Of a stretch of DNA of 5,783 nucleotides, positions 1 to 5,652 are shown piece after piece. Position numbers and translations under genes: made by a program. Below the pieces are notes generated by a model. The model was not told the DNA's origin and made no database searches. It saw only the letters and a program-made list of their open reading frames with translations. Position 1 is the first letter of the stretch. The number at the start of each line of letters is the position of its first letter. Origin of the DNA: Phycisphaerales bacterium (GTDB lineage: Bacteria > Planctomycetota > Phycisphaerae > Phycisphaerales > UBA1924); contig JAESSR010000170.1 of assembly GCA_016764015.1 (NCBI GenBank), positions 1-5,783 of the forward strand. The letters are read 5' to 3'.

Positions 1-810
1 AACCTCACCTGCTCGGTCGGCATCGCCCCCAACAAGTTCCTCGCCAAACTCGCATCCGACATGAACAAACCCGATGGCTACACCGTCATCACCAACGACA
101 CCATCCTATCAATCCTCGATCCACTCTAGGTCGGCAAACTCATGGGCGTGGGCGCATCGACAGAGCGCAACCTCGAACGCCTCGGCGTCCGCACCGTCGC
201 CCAACTCCGCGCACTCCCCATCGAAACACTCATCGCCCGTTTGGGTGGCTTCGGCGAAAAACTCTATCGTTTATCAAGAGGCATCGACGATCGCCCCGTC
301 CGTATCGACCGCGGCGCAAAGTCAATCTCCCACGAACATACCTTCGAAACCGATCTCGACGACCCCGACGAAGTCCGCGCGATCATCGCAAGGCAGGCCG
401 TCGATGTCGCTTCGCGATTACGCAAACACGCTCGCTACACCAAAGCCATCTCCATCAAAGTCCGATTCGGCGATTTCGAAACCATCACCCGCTCACTCAC
501 CCTCGAAAACCAAACCAACGAAACCAACACCATCCACAGCGCTGCCAAATCCCTCTTCGACACATGGGCACGATCCTTCCGCCCCGTCCGCCTCATCGGG
601 GTTGGCTTATCTCAACTCACTGAATCCCCCGCCGACGCCGGGCTCTTTGATAACCAATCGAGCACCGCCAACAAAGCGGTCGACAAAGCAACCGATGCCA
701 TCATCGCCAAGTTCGGCAAAGCCGCCCTCACCAGAGCATCAACACTCAAAGCCAAGCCCCAACACGGCCTCCACGGCCCCGGCTCAAACCCAGAAGACCG
801 ACCAACCTAA
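1..810 (+). pseudogene. dinB: DNA polymerase IV (Y-family translesion polymerase), 5'-truncated by window and interrupted by an in-frame TAG
   Basis: Frame 1 reads from the first base to a TAA at 808-810 and matches the C-terminal two thirds of DinB. Pol IV copies past damaged template bases and works with the beta sliding clamp. Codons 5-25 ([21 protein letters not shown]) are the conserved end of the palm domain. Codons 48-73 (start GVGAS, then LGVRTVAQLRALP) are the thumb helix-hairpin-helix. Codons 107-212 are the little-finger domain (SISHEHTFE to RPVRLIGVGLSQL). A tail with FGKAALTRAS follows, typical of Pol IV C-termini. The catalytic acidic residues lie before the window. Codon 43 (127-129) is TAG, just before the KLMGVG motif, where Pol IV usually reads like LPV-KLWGVG. 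Everything after it is well conserved, so the lesion is recent, is suppressed, or is a sequence error. The ATG at 142 is inside the thumb motif and is not a credible native start. Confidence 0.85.
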
Positions 811-832
811 CACACTGATTCCGTAATCTCAC

Positions 833-866
833 AAAACGAAAACCGGCTGCACCAAAGGGCGCAGCC
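833..866 (-). terminator. Rho-independent terminator of the secreted PEP-CTERM-like gene
   Basis: On the minus strand, about 30 bases after the stop codon at 896, GGCTGCGCC pairs with GGTGCAGCC. This gives a nine-pair stem with one G-U pair and a CTTT loop (845-866). It is followed by GGTTTTCGTTTT, an interrupted T tract (833-844). Stem and T tract are in the right order only for minus-strand transcription. On the plus strand the hairpin lacks a T tract, so it is not a clear intrinsic terminator for dinB, although it sits in the convergent gap between the two genes. Confidence 0.82.
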
Positions 867-895
867 AGTGAGTTCACATATTCAGAAAACAAAAA

Positions 896-1609
896 TCAAG
901 CCCGACGACGACGCGACCCAGCAAGCCCGGCCATGCCGAGCAAGCCAAGTGTCGCCGGCGAGGGTATTCCGTTGACACGGATGTTGTCGATCGCGAGTGC
1001 CTCGAAGCTGCTGGTGCTGGTCATGTCAATCCGAAGATCAAGACTCGAACCAACGCCCGCGATATTGAACGCGAAGTCGGCCAAGTCGGTCGTCGGCCGA
1101 GCACCATCGCCGATGCCGTCCATGTCTGCATCAACATACAGATCGCCAGCACCGCTCGATGGTGGGCTGAATCGACCGATCATGAAATCAGCGCCGCCAT
1201 CAATACTGGCCCAGATGCTCATCCCATCGCCATCGACCGCTTCGAAGTTAAAAAATCCAGCAGCTTCACTATCGAGTGCGCCCGCAAACATCGACATGCT
1301 CAGGCTAGTGAACCCGAAGATATCAATATTGTCGATCATCACGCTTTGCGTAGCCGCTTCGCCATCGCCATCGTGATCTTGCCCCATGATCCCGAAAGAA
1401 CCATCCCAACCGGATTGAAAAACATCACGAGCAGGATTCGAGTTGTCCGGCACCATGTAGCGCCCGAAAAAATCAAACCCGGCGTCATCAAACTGATTCG
1501 AGAATGTGTAGCTCATTCCCGGATCACCCTCGAACGATTCTTGGAAAATCTGGCCTGCATTTGCCATACCAGCCGCGCCAGCGAGTGCCAAAATAGTCAT
1601 TGTTTTCAT
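896..1609 (-). CDS. Secreted PEP-CTERM-like protein, predicted beta-rich, with Asp/Gly-rich putative Ca-binding stretches
   Basis: This 237-residue protein starts at the ATG at 1609, with an excellent ribosome site AGGAG seven bases upstream. Residues 1-18 form a signal peptide (MKTMTILALAGAAGMANA), with a likely cut after ANA. The C-terminus (residues 215-237) has IPSP, then a hydrophobic Leu/Gly/Ala stretch, then SRRRRA. This is the layout of PEP-CTERM sorting signals as found in planctomycetes, with PSP in place of the canonical PEP. The mature part is acidic and aromatic-rich. It carries DHDGDGE (78-84), VDGDG (125-129) and DADMDGIGDG (160-169), which resemble calcium-binding Asp loops. 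It ends in FEALAIDNIRVNG, a strand pattern common in jelly-roll-like carbohydrate-binding or anchor domains. The enzymatic or structural role is not recognised. It is probably exported and processed by an exosortase-type system, none of which is encoded here. It appears to be monocistronic. Confidence 0.85.
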   Translation of the reverse strand: MKTMTILALAGAAGMANAGQIFQESFEGDPGMSYTFSNQFDDAGFDFFGRYMVPDNSNPARDVFQSGWDGSFGIMGQDHDGDGEAATQSVMIDNIDIFGFTSLSMSMFAGALDSEAAGFFNFEAVDGDGMSIWASIDGGADFMIGRFSPPSSGAGDLYVDADMDGIGDGARPTTDLADFAFNIAGVGSSLDLRIDMTSTSSFEALAIDNIRVNGIPSPATLGLLGMAGLAGSRRRRA

Positions 1610-1616
1610 TTCGTCT

Positions 1617-1621
1617 CTCCT
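1617..1621 (-). promoter_or_regulatory. Ribosome binding site of the secreted protein gene
   Basis: On the minus strand AGGAG, within GAGGAGAG, lies seven bases before the ATG at 1609. This fixes the start and places the MKTMTILALAG signal peptide at the N-terminus. A second ATG at codon 4 is less well placed. Confidence 0.8.
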
Positions 1622-1696
1622 CTTTCTTTCATTTGGAACAGTGTGTGAAGTCTAAAACAGAACGGCCGGGGCTCTCCTACCCGATTCGTACTGTTG

Positions 1697-1725
1697 ACTA
1701 TACCAGTTTCCAAATGCCCACACAA
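1697..1725 (-). promoter_or_regulatory. Candidate sigma70-type promoter for the secreted protein gene
   Basis: On the minus strand TTGTGT (1720-1725) and TATAGT (1697-1702) are separated by exactly 17 bases. The -10 box matches the consensus at five of six positions and the -35 box at three of six. Transcription would start near 1690, giving a leader of about 80 bases. The spacer contains one copy of a nine-base repeat (TGGAAACTG) that recurs just upstream, so the promoter may be regulated. Start-site data are lacking. Confidence 0.5.
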
Positions 1726-1747
1726 GACAATTAATGTTCAGTTTCCA
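1704..1747 (-). repeat. Two direct TGGAAACTG repeats at the secreted-protein promoter
   Basis: On the minus strand TGGAAACTG occurs at 1739-1747 and again at 1704-1712, 35 bases apart. The first is upstream of the -35 box and the second lies in the -35/-10 spacer. A related inverted element (plus-strand catttggaa, 1630-1638) forms a nine-base inverted repeat with ttccaaatg at 1708-1716. The arrangement could be a regulator-binding array, but no cognate protein can be named. Confidence 0.4.
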
Positions 1748-1797
1748 TTCAATATTTTGGAGTCGCCAACCCCCTTGCCTTCAAATAAAGCCGTTTT

Positions 1798-2364
1798 TTA
1801 CCCCCACCGCAACGCAGCTTTGCCCACTCGTTCCCCAAATCGCTCCGCGGTCGCATGATCCTCCCGCGGCGGCGTCTCCCCCACCGCCCCATCATCCGCC
1901 TGCGCCATCATCCCAATCGAACTCGATAGCCGATCAATCCCTTTCTCTCCAACCCCAACACCCATCGACACCCACACCATCCCATGCTGTGAGGCAAAGA
2001 CCTGCATCGCCTGGAGCGTACTCTGCTTGTCGCCAGCCAATCCCCCGCCGACAGTAAATCCTGCCGCGAGCTTGTCCATCCATTTGCGCCCATACCACAA
2101 CGCCCCCGTCGTGTCCATAAACCCTTTGAACGCCGCCGACACATTGCCCATATAAGTCGGCGATCCAAACACAATCGCATCTGCACTGTTAAGCGTCTCC
2201 CATGCTGGTTGTCCTGCCCCATCGCCTTCGAGCTTGGGCAGATCGTCAACACATAGCACATCAACCGCCACACCCTCGACCATCGATGCGCCCTTGCTCA
2301 CCGATTGCGCAATCGCCTTGGTGTGCCCGGCGCCAGAGTGATACACAACTACTACACGCGTCAT
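1798..2364 (-). CDS. Flavodoxin-family protein (WrbA-like, predicted FMN-binding NAD(P)H:quinone or FMN reductase)
   Basis: This is a 188-residue single-domain protein with no signal peptide, so it is cytoplasmic. It opens with a beta strand and phosphate-binding loop VVVVYHSGAGHTKAIAQ (4-20), which cradles the FMN phosphate in flavodoxin folds. FGSPTYMGNVSAAFKGFMD (66-84) is the isoalloxazine-contact region typical of WrbA-like and related flavodoxin-family members. TVGGG (104-108) and the later GIDRLSSSIGMMAQ (142-155) also fit that subgroup. The family reduces quinones or flavins with NAD(P)H. Substrate cannot be read from sequence, and true WrbA assignment is uncertain. The ATG at 2364 has AAAGGA six bases upstream, inside the preceding MarR gene. 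The ATG overlaps the MarR stop as ATGA, which implies coupled translation and shared control by that regulator. No clear terminator follows the stop at 1798. Confidence 0.88.
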   Translation of the reverse strand: MTRVVVVYHSGAGHTKAIAQSVSKGASMVEGVAVDVLCVDDLPKLEGDGAGQPAWETLNSADAIVFGSPTYMGNVSAAFKGFMDTTGALWYGRKWMDKLAAGFTVGGGLAGDKQSTLQAMQVFASQHGMVWVSMGVGVGEKGIDRLSSSIGMMAQADDGAVGETPPREDHATAERFGERVGKAALRWG

Positions 2365-2900
2365 ATCGAATCCTTTGTGTTCTGCTTCTTTGTTGAGTTT
2401 TCCCGCTCGCCATCTTCATCGCGGACAAGCTCAAGGAGCCGAGAGAGTTCGTTGAGTTCTTTCTTGCTCAGATGCCCAAGCTGATCCCGCATCAATCGAC
2501 CAACCACAGGCTCAAGCTCCTCAAGAAGCCCGAGCCCATCGACTGTAATCCTCACCATCTTCACACGCTTGTCATCTTCACCTTCATGACGCGAAACCAG
2601 CTTCATTTTCTCTAGCCGATCCACCAGCCGAGTCACATCGGGCATCCGCACCACCATCTCGCAACCAATCTCCGATGCCCGCACCCCTTCAACACCCGCA
2701 CTCTTTCCCCCACAAAGCCGATGTCCACGAAGTATCCCAAGCAGGTTGTACCCTGCCGCCGAAAGCCCACGCGATTTGAACAACACATGCTCAAGGCCGT
2801 TCAGGTGCGACGCCGTGCGATACACATTGAGCATCGCCTCCTCCTCGGGCGAAGCGAACGCATGCCGTTTATTAATTTGATACTTGAGCCTTCGAGCCAT
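2361..2900 (-). CDS. MarR-family winged-helix transcriptional regulator
   Basis: The protein has 179 residues from the ATG at 2900. A TTG directly before it (2901-2903) would add one residue and is slightly better spaced from GAGG (10 bases against 13), so the start is uncertain by one codon. An in-frame TGA lies just upstream. After dimerisation helices come the winged-helix parts: SEIGCEMVVRMPDVTRLVDR (76-95) is the helix-turn-helix with recognition helix, and the wing is HEGEDDKRVKMVRIT (105-119). PDVTRLVDRLE is characteristic of one MarR subgroup. MarR proteins are usually dimeric repressors released by small phenolics, quinones or oxidants. Two cysteines, C63 in the loop before the helix-turn-helix and C80 within it, could be redox-active, but this is only a possibility. 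The stretch RLCGGKSAGVEG (61-72) is a slightly long linker. It heads an operon with the flavodoxin gene, and its likely operator is the palindrome at 2929-2944. The C-terminal tail is charged and looks disordered. Confidence 0.9.
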   Translation of the reverse strand: MARRLKYQINKRHAFASPEEEAMLNVYRTASHLNGLEHVLFKSRGLSAAGYNLLGILRGHRLCGGKSAGVEGVRASEIGCEMVVRMPDVTRLVDRLEKMKLVSRHEGEDDKRVKMVRITVDGLGLLEELEPVVGRLMRDQLGHLSKKELNELSRLLELVRDEDGERENSTKKQNTKDSI

Positions 2901-2928
2901 CAACGAATGATAGCCTCAAGCCGTATTC

Positions 2929-2944
2929 ATTTGTTGTCACAAAT
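2929..2944 (-). promoter_or_regulatory. Candidate MarR operator (palindrome) upstream of the MarR-flavodoxin operon
   Basis: ATTTGT-TGTC-ACAAAT is a perfect six-base inverted repeat with a four-base centre, 16 bases in all. It lies 28 bases ahead of the MarR start codon. MarR proteins bind near-palindromes of about this length, usually in their own promoter. A weak minus-strand TTGCTA (2943-2948) partly overlaps its upstream edge, with AATACG about 16 bases further on, so binding would cover the promoter. The promoter boxes themselves are poor matches and are not claimed separately. Confidence 0.45.
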
Positions 2945-2951
2945 AGCAAGC

Positions 2952-2965
2952 GCACAAGGATGTGC
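2952..2965. repeat. Small perfect hairpin GCACA-AGGA-TGTGC
   Basis: A five-base perfect inverted repeat with a four-base loop lies between the MarR operator candidate and the larger stem-loops. On the minus strand it lies ahead of, or in the early leader of, the MarR operon. It has no T tract, so it is not an intrinsic terminator. Function unknown. Confidence 0.35.
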
Positions 2966-3006
2966 CTGACGGCTCTTTCCGGGTGGCTCGACTGAGGATT
3001 CTTGTC

Positions 3007-3067
3007 CTCCTTCGGGATCGGAGTCATTGATTATCTACCCGAAGGAGCCGAAGACGGCTCCGACGGG
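3007..3067. repeat. Nested, mutually exclusive stem-loops in the kinase-MarR gap
   Basis: CTCCTTCGGG (3007-3016) is a perfect ten-base inverted match to CCCGAAGGAG (3038-3047). The second arm also begins another hairpin: CCCG-AA-GGAGCCG (3038-3050), loop AAGA, then CGGCTCC-GA-CGGG (3055-3067). That stem has seven plus four pairs around a 2x2 internal loop. The two structures share 3038-3047, so only one can form at a time. The gap 2904-3138 holds no convincing gene. It lies downstream of the kinase and upstream of MarR, both on the minus strand. A T7 run (minus strand, 3074-3080) precedes the strong hairpin rather than following it, so this is not a normal terminator. It could be a kinase 3' end structure, a leader, a small RNA or a dispersed repeat. 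Confidence 0.6.
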
Positions 3068-3073
3068 GCACCC

Positions 3074-3105
3074 AAAAAAATGCTCCACGAGTCGTCAGAC
3101 ACGAC
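3074..3105 (-). terminator. Weak candidate terminator of the histidine kinase gene
   Basis: On the minus strand, 33 bases after the kinase stop, GTCGT-GTCTG-ACGAC forms a five-pair hairpin (3091-3105). A run of seven T's lies at 3074-3080. About ten bases separate stem and T run, which is too many for a standard intrinsic terminator, so the call is tentative. The larger stem-loop at 3038-3067 comes next on the transcript. Confidence 0.25.
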
Positions 3106-3138
3106 CTAGACCTATAGGACTTCTCGCCAGCTTGCAAA

Positions 3139-5469
3139 CTACGCAGCCCGCTGGCTGGTATCTTTCTCGTCGAGGATTCCTTCAAGCACTCGGTAAAACC
3201 GTTCACGGTTGATCGGCTTAACCACATACTCGTCGCACCCCGCCTCGAAGCATTTTTCCTTGATACCATCCATCGCGTGCGCCGTCAACGCCACGATCGC
3301 CACATCAATCCCACGCGATCGAATCTCGCTCGTCGCTAAAAACCCATCAAGGATCGGCATATCAATATCCATCAACACCACATCAAACGGGCACCCATCG
3401 GCGTGAGCTTTGACAACCGCGTCCACTGCCGCCCGCCCATCGTTCACAATCTCAGCCTTGAGCCCAATCTTTTTGAGCATCCGTGCAATCAACTTCTGAT
3501 TATCGAGCCCGTCCTCAGCCAATAGCACGCGACCAGAAAGCATGGTGACACGCTCTAACCCGTTCAGCTTTCTTTGCCCAACCTTGTCCATCGCATTGAC
3601 ATATTCAACACCATCATCCACATCCAACGGGATCTTGAGTGTAAAGACCGACCCCACACCCACGCTTGATTCTGCCTCGATATCGCCGCCGAGCAGTCGC
3701 GCAAGCTCCCGCGAAATCGTGAGCCCGAGCCCGGTGCTGTCTTGGCGGCGCGCCTGCGCCCCGCCCACCTGCTCATATGGGTTGAACATATCCCGGATCT
3801 TTAATTCAGGAATCCCAACCCCCGTATCCTTGATCGCGAACGCAATACACTCGTTGTCCGATCGCAGACCAACTGTGACTGATCCATCATTCGTAAACTT
3901 AATCGCATTCCCAACCAGATTGATTAAAATCTGACGCACCCGGTACGCATCCATCGATACAATGCGAGGAATAGAGGTATCAAACTCGATACGCAAATCA
4001 AGGTTCTTCTTCGCAGCATTTACCTTCAGTGATGCGTACACGTCATTGACAAGTTCGAGTATCGAGCAAGGCTCATGCTCAATTGCCATCTTGCCTGACT
4101 CAATCTTCGAAAGATCAAGCACATCGTTAATCACCATCATCAAATGCTTGCCCGAGCGCTGAATCGCGTCGATCGCCTCGATACATCCTCCGTTCGTTGT
4201 TTTAACAATATTGTCTTCGAGTATCTCGCTATATCCTAAAATCGCGGTCATCGGCGTACGAATCTCATGGCTCATGTTCGCCAAGAACTCAGATTTCACC
4301 GCACTGGCTTTCTTGGCATCAAACGCAAGCGACCGCTGACGATACTCGCTCTCACGCAATGATGATGTCATCGAGCGAGCCAACGCGATCGCCTTCGCCC
4401 GCGTTCGAGTAGTTGTCCAAGTAATCAGCGTCAACAAACTGGTGACCACAACACCCATCACCAAGACAACGATCTCTCGCCCATTGCTCAACATACCGAC
4501 CGGACTCTGCTCACTACCGACACTCAGGATAAATGATCGACCATGCACATCAATCTCGATGTGTTTCATCACGATTGCCCGCGATTGAGCCGTATCTTCA
4601 ATCGAACTATATATAGATGTACCAAACTCGCCGGTGTCTTGGTCAACATCCAAAAACTCGATCGCAAATCCATCCCACTCTTCACGATGTTCTGCTTCAA
4701 AGAAACGATCGAGCCCAATTGAACACATGACCCATCCAACAACCGCTTCTCTGCGTTGCTCTACTGTGGAAATCTCTGCCCCCTGACGATAAATCGGGTC
4801 CGCCAAGACAAGTCCCCACTGACTCTCATCGTTCTGTACAAGGTGAAATGGATCGGATACCTGAATCTTGCCCGTATCGCGTGATCGATCATACACTTTA
4901 CGATTGACCGCCCTCGACGCGACATTCAATCCCCATGCCACTCGGTTCCGAGATGCTGGCACATGATACTTAATCAGGTAGTAATCTTCTGTTTTATCTA
5001 CTAATCCAAATCCTGGATATGATTTGACCGCATATTCTGGAGCACCATCGTTGCGCATCCTCTCTACAAATCCTTCAACCTCTTTCGGCTCAACAATCTC
5101 GACGAATCCGAACCCATAGGTGCCAGGATAGAATGTTTCAACCCGCTGGTCATTGTAAAACTCATGCCATTCATCTCGCGAGACGAAGGTACTTGACTTC
5201 ACAAAGCTTTGCCCGAAATCAAGCCCAACAGAATAATCATTGAACAGCTTGCTCACCTGCTCACCAATTTTTTTTGCACGATGCTCGACTTCAATCTCAC
5301 GATTTTGTCGAGTAGTCTGAACCGTATATGTACAAGCCAGGGCCCAAGTGATGACCGATATCAGAAAAACAACCAGCACCGCCATACGCCCATCAATAAA
5401 CCCAACCCGACGCCCGGTGAGGGCACGAGGAGCATGACCACCATGTTGATCGTTGTTCGCGAATGACAT
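3139..5469 (-). CDS. CHASE-domain membrane hybrid histidine kinase with C-terminal receiver
   Basis: The protein has 776 residues from the ATG at 5469. TM1 (about 29-50) and TM2 (about 331-352) flank an extracytoplasmic CHASE sensor domain (about 66-306). This shows the typical WGLNVASRAVNRKVYDRSRD segment and the following LVLADPIYR. A short coiled linker leads to HisKA, with phospho-accepting His401 in NMSHEIRTPM. The ATPase domain has N521 in NLVGNAIKF, D548 in DTGVGIP and the GLGL lid motif near 580. The receiver (about 647-768) has acidic E652/D653, phospho-accepting D701 in VLMDIDMP, T729 and K751. All key residues are intact, so it should autophosphorylate and pass phosphate to its own receiver. 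It has no Hpt or output domain, and no partner regulator is nearby, so a phosphotransfer protein elsewhere is likely. CHASE ligands vary and cannot be guessed here. A GTG at 5511 would add 14 residues but has no ribosome site. Confidence 0.93.
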   Translation of the reverse strand: MSFANNDQHGGHAPRALTGRRVGFIDGRMAVLVVFLISVITWALACTYTVQTTRQNREIEVEHRAKKIGEQVSKLFNDYSVGLDFGQSFVKSSTFVSRDEWHEFYNDQRVETFYPGTYGFGFVEIVEPKEVEGFVERMRNDGAPEYAVKSYPGFGLVDKTEDYYLIKYHVPASRNRVAWGLNVASRAVNRKVYDRSRDTGKIQVSDPFHLVQNDESQWGLVLADPIYRQGAEISTVEQRREAVVGWVMCSIGLDRFFEAEHREEWDGFAIEFLDVDQDTGEFGTSIYSSIEDTAQSRAIVMKHIEIDVHGRSFILSVGSEQSPVGMLSNGREIVVLVMGVVVTSLLTLITWTTTRTRAKAIALARSMTSSLRESEYRQRSLAFDAKKASAVKSEFLANMSHEIRTPMTAILGYSEILEDNIVKTTNGGCIEAIDAIQRSGKHLMMVINDVLDLSKIESGKMAIEHEPCSILELVNDVYASLKVNAAKKNLDLRIEFDTSIPRIVSMDAYRVRQILINLVGNAIKFTNDGSVTVGLRSDNECIAFAIKDTGVGIPELKIRDMFNPYEQVGGAQARRQDSTGLGLTISRELARLLGGDIEAESSVGVGSVFTLKIPLDVDDGVEYVNAMDKVGQRKLNGLERVTMLSGRVLLAEDGLDNQKLIARMLKKIGLKAEIVNDGRAAVDAVVKAHADGCPFDVVLMDIDMPILDGFLATSEIRSRGIDVAIVALTAHAMDGIKEKCFEAGCDEYVVKPINRERFYRVLEGILDEKDTSQRAA

Positions 5470-5480
5470 ACAGCCACGGT

Positions 5481-5484
5481 TCCT
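5481..5484 (-). promoter_or_regulatory. Ribosome binding site deciding the kinase start
   Basis: On the minus strand AGGA lies 11 bases before the ATG at 5469. The alternative in-frame GTG at 5511 has no purine-rich site in the preceding 20 bases, and an in-frame TAG lies six codons further upstream. I therefore take the ATG as start. Confidence 0.6.
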
Positions 5485-5509
5485 GTCTGCCCGAGAAGGC
5501 GAGGAAAAC

Positions 5510-5526
5510 ACCCCAGAATACGGGGT
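5510..5526 (-). promoter_or_regulatory. Leader hairpin upstream of the kinase start
   Basis: On the minus strand ACCCC pairs with GGGGT around a seven-base spacer; one more G-U pair shortens the loop to five. It is followed by GTTTTCC. It sits about 40 bases before the ATG, in the likely mRNA leader. The following T run is too short to be confident of an intrinsic terminator, so an attenuating or stabilising role is only possible. Confidence 0.3.
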
Positions 5527-5586
5527 CTAATTCGGGCACTTTGAGTCAGGAATAGAGTAAACCACTCAGTATTGTTGTTCTTTGTT

Positions 5587-5616
5587 TAAATAACGCCCCA
5601 CACTGTCCTGTTTCAA
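5587..5616 (-). promoter_or_regulatory. Weak candidate promoter for the histidine kinase
   Basis: On the minus strand TTGAAA (5611-5616) is a five-of-six match to a -35 box. After 18 bases comes TATTTA (5587-5592), a three-of-six -10 box. Transcription would begin near 5580, giving a leader of about 110 bases that includes the hairpin at 5510-5526. No better pair was found by eye in 5512-5783. Confidence 0.3.
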
Positions 5617-5652
5617 TCCGCCCATTCCTCGATCCTGTGTCCGATTCCATTC

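Noticed and set aside
142..810. A free-standing 222-residue gene starting at the ATG at 142
   Set aside because: The ATG falls within the conserved KLMGVG thumb motif and has no ribosome site. DinB homology continues upstream of the TAG, so this is the remainder of dinB.
74..826. 250-codon plus-strand open frame overlapping dinB
   Set aside because: It is in another frame from the clear DinB homology, and its product is a low-complexity Ser/Pro/Thr-rich peptide, as expected from reading a GC-rich gene out of frame.
933..1376. Plus-strand open frame opposite the secreted protein gene
   Set aside because: Antisense shadow. The minus-strand gene has a signal peptide, sorting tail, ribosome site and terminator; this frame has none of these.
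1740..1797. Terminator after the flavodoxin gene
   Set aside because: No stem of useful length followed by a T tract was found on the minus strand. Transcription may run on into the secreted protein gene.
1734..2057. Plus-strand Pro/Ser-rich open frame
   Set aside because: It lies mostly opposite the flavodoxin gene and gives a low-complexity peptide with no ribosome site.
3111..3118. CCTATAGG eight-base palindrome in the kinase 3' region
   Set aside because: Too short to support a function, and single palindromes of this size are expected by chance.
3024..3269. Minus-strand open frame across the kinase end and the gap
   Set aside because: It overlaps the receiver domain in another frame and gives a basic, non-homologous peptide.
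3139..5511. Longer kinase starting at GTG 5511
   Set aside because: It has no ribosome site, and the added 14 residues overlap a leader hairpin. The ATG at 5469 has AGGA at a workable distance.
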